Assembly: GCF_018918075.1 (NCBI RefSeq)
Contig: NZ_JAHLPW010000006.1
Span: 124,001-188,000 of the forward strand
Length of the DNA stretch: 64,000 nt
Origin: Virgibacillus sp. MSJ-26
GTDB taxonomy: Bacteria; Bacillota; Bacilli; Bacillales; Amphibacillaceae
Direction of reading: 5' to 3'
In this document: piece after piece, positions 47,401 through 56,171 of the stretch
Numbering within the stretch: position 1 is the stretch's first letter
Layout of the letters: every line of letters begins with the position of its first letter
Notes under the pieces: model-generated
Told to the model about the DNA's origin: nothing
Database searches by the model: none
The model's input: only the letters and a program-made list of their open reading frames with translations
Made by a program: the position numbers and the translations under genes

Positions 47401-48723
47401 AATCTTCACACCAGCTAGTTCAATAATTGTGTCATAGACAGCTGATAACCCTGTTGTTTCAACATCAAATACAACATAAGTAGCTGATTCCATTTCTAAA
47501 TCTGAATCATTGTAAGCAATCGGAACACCATCATCTACTAAGTTAGCTTCCACTCCGTATATCACTTTAATGTTATTCTGCTCTGCAGCATTATGTGCAT
47601 CAGGGAAACCTTGTACAGCAGCGTGGTCTGTGATGGCTATAGCTTCATGGCCCCATTTTGCAGCTTGTTCTATTAATTTTGAAGGTGAGACAACAGCATC
47701 TAATTGACTCATAGTCGTGTGGGCATGAAGTTCTACCCTTTTTCTATCTTCCTCCATATTATCTTGACGTAATGCCACTTTCACTTCATGAATATCATTA
47801 GCCATCATTGCTAACTCATTTGTATACATATCTGTCTGGATACTACCACGTGCTTTAATCCATATCCCGCTCTTCAACTGCTTAAATTTAGTGGCATCCT
47901 CATCATTCTTTGAAAACATTTTAAGTTGAAAAGAATCCGTATAATCTGTGGCATGCACAATTAGTAAGCTGCGTCCAGACCTAAGTTCACGCACGTCGAC
48001 TGAAAATACATAGCCTTGTACAGTGACTCGGCGCTCTTCTTCTAGGATTTCTTCCATTGGGATGGGTTCATCCTGAATCTTGTATCCAAGAACAAACGGT
48101 TTATTTTGTTCACCGTTCAAGCGTTCTTCGTCACGTTTTTCTTTTTCTTTCATTGTTTGCATAACAATTTGCTGATCTTCTTTAGCAGTCTGCTCTTTAA
48201 ATTCTTTTAAATTTAATGATTCCGAATTAACTTCTATTTCAAGAATATAGAATGCTAGACCAACTTTTTTACAGAAATGATTAAATTTATCTTCTAAACG
48301 TTTTTTTAAGGCGCTGGCTTCTACTTCATTTCGAGCTGTTAACTTAATTTTATTGTTGTCAACTTGTGGAGTTTGGTTATATACCAGGTCTTTATAGGCT
48401 GGAGATAAATCTGTTGCAGACTTGATAAACGAACCCCAATACTCGGAAACAATTGTCGAATCACTCTGCTTATTTTCTGTATAAATCGTTAAGTCGACGG
48501 TGGCAATTTTTTGAAAGGCATCGACCAATTTAGTAAATAAAAGTTGATATATATTAAATGGTAATATGTTTTGCACCTGAATATGAAAATGCCAAGTTTT
48601 TCTCTGTTTATACACTTCCAGACGTTCTAATAAACTCTCATTAAAGTGTGTATCGACATATTCCTTTGGCATATGTATTTGTTCAAGTAAGATATTAATT
48701 TTTTCTCGTTTTGAAATTTCCAT
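44431..48723 (-). CDS. polC: DNA polymerase III alpha subunit, PolC type
   Basis: The replicative DNA polymerase of low-GC Gram-positives with its own proofreading. 1430 residues from ATG 48723 (7 nt after GGGAGG; the frame extends to 48849 without support). Order: N-terminal and OB domains, PHP domain split by the exonuclease (HAHTTM from His333), DEDDh exonuclease (FDVETTGL, Asp420/Glu422), zinc finger CTNCHY...CPEC, polymerase palm with PDIDLNFSG, and a C-terminal beta-clamp motif QLSLF. proS, its usual upstream neighbour, is missing. Confidence 0.98.
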   Translation of the reverse strand: MEISKREKINILLEQIHMPKEYVDTHFNESLLERLEVYKQRKTWHFHIQVQNILPFNIYQLLFTKLVDAFQKIATVDLTIYTENKQSDSTIVSEYWGSFIKSATDLSPAYKDLVYNQTPQVDNNKIKLTARNEVEASALKKRLEDKFNHFCKKVGLAFYILEIEVNSESLNLKEFKEQTAKEDQQIVMQTMKEKEKRDEERLNGEQNKPFVLGYKIQDEPIPMEEILEEERRVTVQGYVFSVDVRELRSGRSLLIVHATDYTDSFQLKMFSKNDEDATKFKQLKSGIWIKARGSIQTDMYTNELAMMANDIHEVKVALRQDNMEEDRKRVELHAHTTMSQLDAVVSPSKLIEQAAKWGHEAIAITDHAAVQGFPDAHNAAEQNNIKVIYGVEANLVDDGVPIAYNDSDLEMESATYVVFDVETTGLSAVYDTIIELAGVKIKGGEIIDRFESFANPNQSISQTISDLTGITDDMVKDAPQVDVVLKDFYEWTKGTTLVAHNASFDIGFLNQGYQRISYPKVTIPVIDTLELARYLFPQLGNHRLNTLCKHLDIELTQHHRAIYDAEATGYLFWKMLQNLLEKEIINHNQLNDYMGEGNAYQRSRPHHCVLLAQNEKGLKNLYKLVSYAHVNYFYREPRIPRSLLQKHRDGILVGSACDKGEVFETMMQKSVEEAENVAEFYDYIEIQPPANYTHLVERELVQNEAQLLDIISKLVALGKKLNKRVVATGNSHYIDNHEKLYRQILIASQAGNPLNRVNLPDTPFRTTTEMIECFKFLGKEIAEEIVIDNSQAIAEEIENISPVKDGLFTPTIEGADQEMRDLCYNHAKSIYGDPVPKIVTDRLEKELASIIDNGFAVIYLISHKLVKKSLNDGYLVGSRGSVGSSLVATMTEITEVNPLPPHYVCTNCHYSNFITDGSVGSGFDLPDKNCPECQQPLKKDGQDIPFETFLGFKGDKVPDIDLNFSGDYQPRAHNYTKELFGEDYVYRAGTIGTIAEKTAFGYVKGFASDKQLIYKNAEIERLVQGCAGVKRTTGQHPGGIIVVPSDRDIFDFTPIQYPANDKESEWLTTHFDFHSIEDNLLKLDILGHDDPTVIRMLEDLSGKDPKTIPVDDDEVMKIFSNTESLGVTEQQINCKTGTLGVPEFGTRFVRQMLEDTKPTTFAELVIISGLSHGTDVWLGNAQELINDGICELPDVIGCRDDIMVYLMHKGLEASLAFKIMESVRKGRGLQDEWITEMKKHDVPGWYIDSCKKIKYMFPKAHAAAYVLMAVRIAYFKVHHPILFYAAYFSVRANDFELDTMIKGSNAIRQRIDEIMQKGNDAPPKEKSLLTVLEVTLEMCERGFSFNKVDLYKSSATDFLVEGNTLTPPFNAVDGLGTNAALNIVKAREEGEFLSKEDLRKRSKISKTVLEYLDQHGCLEGMPEENQLSLF

Positions 48724-48947
48724 CATAAATCCTCCCACTAAAAATGAGAAAGGTACCAAAATATCCGTTATTATTAAATCTATTAAGATTATTATATAGC
48801 TTTCATCATTCCTGTCCAACCAATAAACAAAACAGACCACCGTCCCCACACCAAACAGTACATCACATAAATTGGAACATAATATAAACTATTCACTAAA
48901 TTTCAATCTAATATTATCTAGTTTTGAACAAAAATGACTGCTAGCCC

Positions 48948-49060
48948 TTCGCTACGGAAACACGCTACACTTTCCGTGAGCGGCTAATGAGCCTCCTCGG
49001 GCAAGGCTACATAAATTCTCTTCACTGTGTCACAGTTTATGATGATATGTAATGACATGG
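48948..49060. repeat. Partial relative of the 20577-20940 element upstream of polC
   Basis: The segment 48948-49000 repeats the core seen at 20638-20690: TTCGCT-CGGAAA, then ACTTTCCGTG and GGCT-ATGAGCC, with matching hairpin spacing (CGGAAA with TTTCCG). The GGGAC ends of the intact element are absent. It sits in the gene-free gap 48724-49141, where proS would be expected. Beyond it (49021-49060) is a CACAGTTTATG-containing tail partly resembling 34345-34375. Confidence 0.55.
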
Positions 49061-49091
49061 ATATGTTTATCACATGTAATATTATCAATGG

Positions 49092-49125
49092 AAAACCCTT
49101 GTCTTTCTATTGCGACAAGGGTTTT
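49092..49125 (-). terminator. Terminator of rseP
   Basis: A 12-bp perfect stem (49092-49103 with 49114-49125) and 10-nt loop ending in TTTTCC on the minus strand, 16 nt past the rseP stop. Confidence 0.85.
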
Positions 49126-49141
49126 ATTGGCCCGACATGAT

Positions 49142-50404
49142 TTATAAAAATAAACGCTGGATATCGTTCCATGTTACGACAATCATCAGTAACATAAGCA
49201 AAGCAAATCCGACGAAATGGACCAAGCCTTCTTTTTGCGGATCAATGGGCTTACCTCTAACAGCTTCAATTCCTACAAATAGAAGACGTCCACCATCTAA
49301 AGCAGGTAATGGAACTAAATTAACTATCCCAAGATTTATACTTAACATAGCCGTCCACATCATAAAATTCATAAAACCTGTTTGTACTACTTGGTCTGTT
49401 GCATCATATATTCCTACCGGACCAGAAAGCATTTCGATAGAATATTGACCAGTAATTAACATTCCAAGATTAGTTAAGATCAATTTTGTAATGTCATATG
49501 TTTGATCGATTCCATAGGTGAATGATCTGAAAAATGATTTTTCAAAAGCAGGTGTTACCCCGACTTGTCCTATATACATATCTTCCTGTAATTCTACTTT
49601 TGCCGGAACCACTGCTAAGGATTCTGTTTTATCGCCACGTTTTACAGTAAGGTCCACTTCTTTCTCTGGGTTATTTTCAATAATGCTCGTGAATTTATCC
49701 CAAGTAGAAATTTGTTCACCATTTAATTGTACAATCTCATCGCCACTTTGAATACCTGCTTCCTCAGCAGGTGTATCTGGATGAACTTCACCAATTAGTG
49801 CATTCTTAACAGGTACCCCATGTATAAGACCTATAATACAGAAGATTAGCAAAGCTAACAAAAAGTTCATCATAGGTCCAGCGAACAGTTGCATGGCACG
49901 TTTACCAACACTTTTTGATGCAAACTGACGATCGTATGGTGCGATTTGTGTTCTAACCTCATCCATAATAAAATCGGCTTTACGATCAACGTCAAATTTT
50001 AGTTTTTCTTCATGCTCACCAACATCATAGCCTTCAATAACTAAATCATGATCCAAGTCAACATATTCTACTTCAATCACCCGGGCGTTCGGATGTTTAT
50101 CCTTATTATTAACGATTATATTTTTCACTTTACCTTCATCGTTAAATTCTATTCCAATATGATGACCTGGTTTAAGCTCGATAATTTCTGGATCCTCACC
50201 CGCAACTCGGACATATCCTCCAATAGGTAGTAAACGAATTGTATAGACTGTTTCATTTTTAGTAAAGTCGAATACTTTCGGACCAAATCCAATAGCAAAT
50301 TCTCGCACTAACATGCCTGCCCGTTTTGCGAATATCATATGGCCAAACTCATGAATAAACACTAGCAGACCGAACATTAAAATAAATGCTATAATTGTGT
50401 TCAA
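49142..50404 (-). CDS. rseP: Site-2 intramembrane zinc protease RseP/RasP
   Basis: Cleaves transmembrane stretches such as anti-sigma factor and FtsL remnants. 420 residues: first membrane helix with HEFGH (His18, Glu19, His22), two periplasm-like loops, a PDZ domain (PDTPAEEAGIQSGDEIVQLNG) and the C-terminal NLVPLPALDGGRLL metal motif. Start is TTG at 50404, 6 nt after AAGGTG; the ATG at 50458 would add an unsupported N-terminus. dxr (upstream) and proS (downstream), its normal neighbours, are absent. Confidence 0.95.
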   Translation of the reverse strand: MNTIIAFILMFGLLVFIHEFGHMIFAKRAGMLVREFAIGFGPKVFDFTKNETVYTIRLLPIGGYVRVAGEDPEIIELKPGHHIGIEFNDEGKVKNIIVNNKDKHPNARVIEVEYVDLDHDLVIEGYDVGEHEEKLKFDVDRKADFIMDEVRTQIAPYDRQFASKSVGKRAMQLFAGPMMNFLLALLIFCIIGLIHGVPVKNALIGEVHPDTPAEEAGIQSGDEIVQLNGEQISTWDKFTSIIENNPEKEVDLTVKRGDKTESLAVVPAKVELQEDMYIGQVGVTPAFEKSFFRSFTYGIDQTYDITKLILTNLGMLITGQYSIEMLSGPVGIYDATDQVVQTGFMNFMMWTAMLSINLGIVNLVPLPALDGGRLLFVGIEAVRGKPIDPQKEGLVHFVGFALLMLLMIVVTWNDIQRLFL

Positions 50405-50595
50405 ACAACGCACCTTCCTTCGAATTAGGTGTATGTGATAGTGAAAAACATCATTCATTCAGTAATTTAGTTCTATCAATACATCAAGCCGTCACTCTTT
50501 TATCAAAATCAAATATATTTGGGATTAGTAATACAGCATCATTTCATTTTAACCTGTTAATTGGTCTTCCTTCAACATATGAGCTCCAAATTATT

Positions 50596-51387
50596 TCAAG
50601 AAATAAATTGAATAAAATGAAGTAAAGGGAAAACGAACATAATACTGTCAAAACGATCTAATATACCTCCGTGTCCAGGCAAAATAGTACCAGAATCTTT
50701 AACTTGAAAATGTCGTTTGAAAGCTGACTCAACTAAATCCCCAATTTGGCCGAAAATGGAAGCTAAAATCGTCACTCCGATAATCGTTACAAGGGTGTAG
50801 TTGAATGGATGAACCAAATTAAAAACGATTGCAATAATAACGGCAAGAATAATGCCTCCTACAGCACCTTCAACCGTTTTATTGGGACTGATTTTAGGCC
50901 ACAGTTTATGTTTACCGAATGCCTTACCGAAAAAGTATGCCCCCGTATCTGTAGCCCAGACAATGAATAAAGCATACAACATTGTTGCAAGTCCATTTAT
51001 ACTATGTCGTGTTTCAAGAAAATAAGAGAATCCTATTCCTACATACAGTGTTGCCAAAAGAATAAATCCTGCATCATCAAATGTAAATTTGTTTTTCTTT
51101 AAAACGGTATAGGACAATAAGATTAAAACGAAGATCATGATAATTTCCGACTTATTAAACCATGTAAAGGATTCACTAATCGATACGGGTGCCAGGATAA
51201 TCCACAGCATGGCAACAGATAATAAAGTTGGAAATAAATATTTTTGAGTCTCTTTCATTCTTAATAATTCCCATAATCCAATCGATGCAATAAGGTAGAC
51301 AAAAATAGAAAAAGGCCAGTCACCATAAAGTGTGAGAGGAATAAATAGGATTAATGCTAAAAACGCTGTAATAATTCGTTGCTTCAT
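50596..51387 (-). CDS. cdsA: Phosphatidate cytidylyltransferase
   Basis: Makes CDP-diacylglycerol from CTP and phosphatidate for all phospholipids, and feeds PgsA. 263 residues, multiple membrane helices; the C-terminal signature GDLVESAFKRHFQVKDSG followed by PGHGGILDRFDS is complete. ATG 51387 follows AAGGTGATG. It is 15 nt after uppS. In B. subtilis dxr follows; here rseP comes next after about 190 nt. Confidence 0.96.
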   Translation of the reverse strand: MKQRIITAFLALILFIPLTLYGDWPFSIFVYLIASIGLWELLRMKETQKYLFPTLLSVAMLWIILAPVSISESFTWFNKSEIIMIFVLILLSYTVLKKNKFTFDDAGFILLATLYVGIGFSYFLETRHSINGLATMLYALFIVWATDTGAYFFGKAFGKHKLWPKISPNKTVEGAVGGIILAVIIAIVFNLVHPFNYTLVTIIGVTILASIFGQIGDLVESAFKRHFQVKDSGTILPGHGGILDRFDSIMFVFPLLHFIQFIS

Positions 51388-51402
51388 AACTTGCTCATCA
51401 CC

Positions 51403-52161
51403 TTAAATACCTCCATAACGCCTTTTACGATTTTCATAATCTTTCAATGCTTGAATAAAGACCTCTTCTCTAAAATCAGGCCACAATACATCCGTAAACC
51501 AAAATTCCGTATAAGCCAGTTGCCATAACAGAAAATTGCTAAGGCGTCTCTCACCACTAGTTCTTATTAATAAGTCTGGATCTTCTAGATTTTTTGTATA
51601 AAGATAATTCGAAAATTCATTTTCATCAAGCTCTTCTATGTTTAATTGGTTATTCTCAATTTCCTTAGTCATTTTTTTAACAGCTTGTATAATTTCATCT
51701 CTCCCACCATAGTTTATCGCAAAGTTTAATAATAAACCATCATTATTTTTCGTTTTCTCCTTTGCGTCCTGTATTGCCTCTTTTGTTTGGGATGGCAATG
51801 TATCAAACCGTCCTATCGTCTCAACTCGAACATTTTTTTCCATTAACTCAGGTAGGTAAGTATTTAGGAATTGTTTTGGAAGCTTCATCAGGAATTGAAC
51901 TTCTGGTTTGGGTCTTTTCCAATTTTCCGTGGAAAATGCAAATAAAGTTAGTATTTTTATATTGTAGTTTGAAGCTGTTCTTACCGTCTGCTGAACAACA
52001 TCCACACCTTCTTTATGTCCTGCAATACGGGGTAGTCCCCTTTTTTTAGCCCATCTTCCATTACCATCCATAATTATGGCAACGTGTCGTGGAACGTTAA
52101 TTATTTCCGTGTCTCCTTCGGGCTTTTTTTTACTCTTTATAAAAGGAAGTTTAAATGACAT
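51403..52161 (-). CDS. uppS: Undecaprenyl diphosphate synthase (isoprenyl transferase)
   Basis: Makes the C55 carrier lipid for wall synthesis. 252 residues with IIMDGNGRWAKKRG (Asp32), SGERRLSNFLLWQLAYTEF and a basic N-terminus. ATG 52161 lies 7 nt after GGAGG; the frame to 52194 is rejected. Its substrate, isopentenyl diphosphate, would normally require Dxr, whose gene is missing from this locus. Confidence 0.97.
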   Translation of the reverse strand: MSFKLPFIKSKKKPEGDTEIINVPRHVAIIMDGNGRWAKKRGLPRIAGHKEGVDVVQQTVRTASNYNIKILTLFAFSTENWKRPKPEVQFLMKLPKQFLNTYLPELMEKNVRVETIGRFDTLPSQTKEAIQDAKEKTKNNDGLLLNFAINYGGRDEIIQAVKKMTKEIENNQLNIEELDENEFSNYLYTKNLEDPDLLIRTSGERRLSNFLLWQLAYTEFWFTDVLWPDFREEVFIQALKDYENRKRRYGGI

Positions 52162-52312
52162 AATTGGTCCTCCAAATATTAACTGCAAACTCATTCTATC
52201 TTTAATAACTATGTATGTACAAATAATATATGCTTTCTAGTTAGTTGGATAGTAAATTTTATTATAACATTAAAAGAGATCAATGGTGTTTTTTTCACTA
52301 AAAAAGTACAAA

Positions 52313-52334
52313 AGCCCCCTTAAACAAGAGGGCT
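52313..52334 (-). terminator. Terminator-like hairpin between frr and uppS
   Basis: On the minus strand AGCCCTC (52334-52328) pairs with GGGGGCT (52319-52313), one G-U pair, 8-nt loop, followed by TTTG and then ACTTTTTT. Confidence 0.65.
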
Positions 52335-52380
52335 AAAGCATCTTATTTTTCAACTCGCGCTACTAAACTAAAGCTGATAT

Positions 52381-52938
52381 TTAAACTTCCATAATTTCTT
52401 CTTCTTTAGTTTTAACAAGTTGATCTATTTCATCAATAAATTTATCGGTCTGTTTTTGAACATTATCTTCACCTGCACGTAATTCATCCTCTGTTAGGTC
52501 GCCATCTTTCTCTGCCTTTCTTAATAGGTCATTAGCTTCGCGGCGATTATTTCTAATTTGAACACGTGATTCTTCTGCATACTTGCCGACAACCTTCACA
52601 AGTTCTTTCCTTCTTTCTTCTGTTAAAGCAGGGATGCTAATACGGATTAAATTACCGTCATTAGAAGGAGTTAATCCAATATCTGCCTTTTGGATTGCCT
52701 TTTCAATTTCTCCAATAGCCGTTTTATCGAAAGGTGTAATAACAAGTAGGCGTGCCTCTGGCGCAGATACAGTTGCCAACTGATTTAGCGGGGTGGGTGC
52801 ACCATAATATTCAACATAAATATTATCCAAAATGTTAGGATTAGCGCGACCTGTTCTTACAGTTGCCAAATTTCTAGTAAATGCTTGTGTGGCCATTGAC
52901 ATTTTTTCTTTCATATCATTTATAATTGAGTTCGTCAT
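52381..52938 (-). CDS. frr: Ribosome recycling factor
   Basis: Splits post-termination ribosomes with EF-G. 185 residues, three-helix bundle with [17 protein letters not shown] and the [20 protein letters not shown] helix. The start lies 1 nt after the pyrH stop. It is followed by a hairpin before uppS. Confidence 0.97.
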   Translation of the reverse strand: MTNSIINDMKEKMSMATQAFTRNLATVRTGRANPNILDNIYVEYYGAPTPLNQLATVSAPEARLLVITPFDKTAIGEIEKAIQKADIGLTPSNDGNLIRISIPALTEERRKELVKVVGKYAEESRVQIRNNRREANDLLRKAEKDGDLTEDELRAGEDNVQKQTDKFIDEIDQLVKTKEEEIMEV

Positions 52939-52939
52939 C

Positions 52940-53662
52940 TTACTTCCCCCTTATTGTAGTCCCGATTGGCTGGCCTTGAACAACTTTTTTAATATTGCCT
53001 TCTTCTGTAATTGAAAAGACAACCAATGGTATATTATTATCCATACATAATGAAGATGCTGTCGAATCCATAACACCGAGCCCTTCATTTAGAAGATCCA
53101 TATATGACAACTGTTCATACTTACGTGCTTGCTTATTAACCATTGGATCGTCAGAGTAGACGCCGTCAACATTATTTTTCGCCATTAATATGACATCAGC
53201 TTCTATCTCTGCTGCACGTAAAGCTGCAGTTGTATCAGTTGAAAAATATGGATTTCCTGTACCTGCCGCAAATATGACAACACGTTTCTTTTCAAGATGT
53301 CTTATCGCTTTTCTTCTTATATAGGGCTCTGCCACTTGTCTCATTTCAATTGATGTTTGAACCCTGGTTGGAATGCCAATAGCTTCTAAACTATCTTGCA
53401 AAGCAAGCGAGTTCATAACGGTAGCAAGCATACCCATATAGTCTGCTGAGGCACGGTCCATCCCCATTTCGCTGCCGACTTTTCCACGCCAAATATTGCC
53501 ACCACCTACAACTACAGCAACCTCTACACTTAGTTCCACAATCTCTTTAACTTGTGAGGCGATTGACTGAATGACAGATGGTTCAATTCCATAACCTTGT
53601 TTACCACTAAGAGCTTCTCCACTTAATTTAAGTACAATTCTTTGGTAACGTGCTGCTGTCAT
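52940..53662 (-). CDS. pyrH: UMP kinase
   Basis: Phosphorylates UMP to UDP; hexameric, amino-acid-kinase fold. 240 residues from ATG 53662 (GGAGG, 6 nt); the longer frame to 53710 lacks support. Motifs [23 protein letters not shown] and [20 protein letters not shown] are intact. A hairpin lies between tsf and this gene. Confidence 0.97.
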   Translation of the reverse strand: MTAARYQRIVLKLSGEALSGKQGYGIEPSVIQSIASQVKEIVELSVEVAVVVGGGNIWRGKVGSEMGMDRASADYMGMLATVMNSLALQDSLEAIGIPTRVQTSIEMRQVAEPYIRRKAIRHLEKKRVVIFAAGTGNPYFSTDTTAALRAAEIEADVILMAKNNVDGVYSDDPMVNKQARKYEQLSYMDLLNEGLGVMDSTASSLCMDNNIPLVVFSITEEGNIKKVVQGQPIGTTIRGK

Positions 53663-53717
53663 GATAACCTCCATAAAAACTATAATGTAAAAACAAGAAT
53701 TGGATGTCATTATTGAG

Positions 53718-53746
53718 AAATAGGGAACATTAAATGTTCCCTATTT
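53718..53746. terminator. Hairpin between tsf and pyrH
   Basis: A 13-bp perfect stem (53718-53730 with 53734-53746) and a 3-nt loop. Only TTTCTC follows on the minus strand, so partial termination or RNA processing is more likely than a full stop. Confidence 0.5.
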
Positions 53747-53791
53747 AAGTTTATATAATAACTTCTATGTTATTATTATGTTAACTTAGAA

Positions 53792-54679
53792 TTAGTTGTT
53801 TTTCATTTGGCTCATAACTTCATCTGCGAAGTTTTCTTCACGTTTCTCCATACCTTCGCCAACCTCATAGCGAACAAACTCTTTAACTGTAGCCCCTTTT
53901 TCAGAGACAAAGTCTTTAACTGTTTGATCAGGGTTTTTAACAAAATCTTGTTCAGTTAAGCAAATCTCTTCAAAGAATTTGCCAAGGCGACCTTCAACCA
54001 TTTTCTCAACAATTTTTTCAGGTTTACCTTCATTTAATGCTTGTGTTTTTAATAGTTCACGTTCATGATTCACTTCTTCTTCAGATACATCTTCTCTAGA
54101 GATATAGCGCGGGTTAACAGCAGCAACATGCATGGCTACGTCTTTCGCAGCGTCTTCTTCAGTCGTACCTTCTAGTAAAGCAAGCGCTCCAATACGTCCA
54201 CCCATGTGAAGATAAGCACCGAATGCATCTTGATCAGTTTTAGTGAATATATTAAAACGACGAAGAGAAATTTTTTCACCTATTTTAGCAACAAAAGAAT
54301 TAATATGCTCTTCTACTGATTCGCCCTCACCATTAAGTTTTTGTTGTAATGCTGTTTCAACATCTTCTGGTTTTTGACTTAGGAGATGGTTTCCTAGCTC
54401 AGTTAATAACTGTTTGAATTGTTCGTTTTTAGTAACAAAGTCTGTTTCACAGTTAACTTCTAAAAGAACAGCTGTATTATTATCGGTTGCAATATAAGTT
54501 GAACCTTCTGCCGCAATACGGTCAGCTTTTTTAGCAGCTGTGGCCATACCTTTTTCACGTAGATAATCTACAGCTTTTTCCATATTACCATCAGTTTCCT
54601 GTAAAGCTTTTTTACAGTCCATCATACCTACACCAGTTTTTTCGCGAAGTTCTTTTACCATTTTTGCAGTTATTTGCAT
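53792..54679 (-). CDS. tsf: Elongation factor Ts
   Basis: Nucleotide exchange factor for EF-Tu. 295 residues, N-terminal UBA-like helices with [18 protein letters not shown], then the core [18 protein letters not shown] 54679 follows AAGGAGG. It follows rpsB by 103 nt, including a hairpin with a strong U-run. Confidence 0.97.
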   Translation of the reverse strand: MQITAKMVKELREKTGVGMMDCKKALQETDGNMEKAVDYLREKGMATAAKKADRIAAEGSTYIATDNNTAVLLEVNCETDFVTKNEQFKQLLTELGNHLLSQKPEDVETALQQKLNGEGESVEEHINSFVAKIGEKISLRRFNIFTKTDQDAFGAYLHMGGRIGALALLEGTTEEDAAKDVAMHVAAVNPRYISREDVSEEEVNHERELLKTQALNEGKPEKIVEKMVEGRLGKFFEEICLTEQDFVKNPDQTVKDFVSEKGATVKEFVRYEVGEGMEKREENFADEVMSQMKNN

Positions 54680-54741
54680 TTTATTATCCTCCTTGTAAAG
54701 TGACTCATTGACGTATTTGATTAATGATCTCTCTTTAAAAA

Positions 54742-54772
54742 AGGTGATAAAAGGTTTATCCTCTTATCACCT
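54742..54772 (-). terminator. Attenuator/terminator between rpsB and tsf
   Basis: A 9-bp perfect stem (54742-54750 with 54764-54772), 13-nt loop, followed by TTTTTTT on the minus strand. Partial termination could set the S2 to EF-Ts ratio. Confidence 0.75.
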
Positions 54773-54782
54773 ACCTTTATGC

Positions 54783-55553
54783 TTACTCTGATTCAACTTC
54801 TTCTGCTTGTTCTGTTTCAGCTTGTTCAGTGCTCAATTCTTCATTTTCTTCCGGAGCTTCTTCTAATTCTTCTCCCTGTTTCACCTCTAAAATAGCATCA
54901 GCCATCTTAGATGTTAGAAGTTTCACAGCACGAATAGCATCGTCATTTGCAGGAATGACATAGTCAATTTCATCCGGATCACAGTTTGTATCTACAATAC
55001 CGATAATTGGGATGTTTAACTTTCTTGCTTCTGCAATAGCGATACGCTCTTTACGTGGATCTACAACAAATAGGGCATCAGGAAGTTTTTTCATATCCTT
55101 AATTCCACCTAAGAACTTAACAAGACGCTCTTTTTCTTTTAATAAATCTACAACTTCTTTCTTAGGTAGTACTTCGAAAGTTCCATCTTCTTCCATACGC
55201 TCGATATCTTTTAAACGATTGATACTTTTACGGATTGTTTTGAAGTTAGTAAGTGTACCACCTAACCAACGTTGGTTAACATAGTACATTCCAGAACGGA
55301 TTGCTTCGTCACGCACTGATTCTTGCGCTTGTTTTTTTGTACCTACAAAAAGAACTGTACCACCATCAGCGGCTAAGTCTTTAACATAGTTATAGGCTGT
55401 CTCCACCATTTTAACTGTTTTTTGTAAGTCGATGATATAGATGCCGTTACGTTCTGTGAAAATATATTTTTTCATCTTCGGATTCCAACGGCGTGTTTGG
55501 TGTCCAAAATGTACACCAGCTTCTAAAAGTTGCTTCATGGAAATTACTGCCAT
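54783..55553 (-). CDS. rpsB: Ribosomal protein S2
   Basis: 256 residues: the S2 core ([35 protein letters not shown]) plus an acidic C-terminal tail of about 30 residues made largely of Glu, longer than in B. subtilis (246 aa). The ATG follows AGGAGG. The leader 55554-55726 contains no gene and no clear terminator from swrB, so rpsB may be reached by read-through from the flagellar operon as well as by its own promoter, which I could not pinpoint. Confidence 0.97.
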   Translation of the reverse strand: MAVISMKQLLEAGVHFGHQTRRWNPKMKKYIFTERNGIYIIDLQKTVKMVETAYNYVKDLAADGGTVLFVGTKKQAQESVRDEAIRSGMYYVNQRWLGGTLTNFKTIRKSINRLKDIERMEEDGTFEVLPKKEVVDLLKEKERLVKFLGGIKDMKKLPDALFVVDPRKERIAIAEARKLNIPIIGIVDTNCDPDEIDYVIPANDDAIRAVKLLTSKMADAILEVKQGEELEEAPEENEELSTEQAETEQAEEVESE

Positions 55554-55726
55554 TTCTTATTCCTCCTATTGGTTTTTTTATCCTCCGCTTGCATCCTATT
55601 CGTAAAAGACCTTTCTTAAAAGAATGGCACCAATTTACAAATCAACAAGCGTGTGTTTTAAATAGCGTTTTATCTATTACACTCTATTTACACCATAAAT
55701 AAATATACCATAATGAAAAATAGCTA

Positions 55727-56161
55727 TCAAGTATTAGCGTCCTTTTTTTCATGAAATTTAATAATTAATTCTACTTCCGTTTTTCCACAATTCAATTTTC
55801 GAGCTATATCATTAGGCGTATACATCTTTTGATGAAGATGTAAAACTTCAGCTTCTAGTGAGGTCTCCATTAAATCTACTTTTTCTAAAGGAAGTTCGTC
55901 GTTTTGAACAGGATGATTGTTTAGTTCATCCTCAATTACCTCAAATTCCTTTTCTTGTGATGAAAAAGACTTATTATTGTTAAGTTCATCCATAAGCTGT
56001 TTGTTTTCTTCTTTCAATTCATCTAAGTATAATTCCAATAGTTCACTAATTTCTTCCAAGTCTGTTGAATGATTTTGCTTCAGCTTATTATGTAAGGAAT
56101 AGATCATCCAAAAAGCGACAATATGTAAAAAGAAACTGAAGAATAGAATGATTGATAGCAT
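55727..56161 (-). CDS. swrB: SwrB-like membrane protein (YlxL position)
   Basis: 144 residues: one N-terminal membrane helix (IILFFSFFLHIVAFWMIYSL), a charged coiled-coil region, and a C-terminal helix-turn-helix-like end YTPNDIARKLNCGKTEVELI. This layout and the place between sigD and rpsB match SwrB, which promotes flagellar type III export in B. subtilis. Sequence identity cannot be measured here, so the assignment rests on layout and position. Confidence 0.78.
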   Translation of the reverse strand: MLSIILFFSFFLHIVAFWMIYSLHNKLKQNHSTDLEEISELLELYLDELKEENKQLMDELNNNKSFSSQEKEFEVIEDELNNHPVQNDELPLEKVDLMETSLEAEVLHLHQKMYTPNDIARKLNCGKTEVELIIKFHEKKDANT

Positions 56162-56171
56162 GTTATCCCTT

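Noticed and set aside
50459-50595. Degraded dxr remnant between rseP and cdsA
   Set aside because: Translation of both strands gave no stretch resembling Dxr motifs; the length is too short to argue for a pseudogene.
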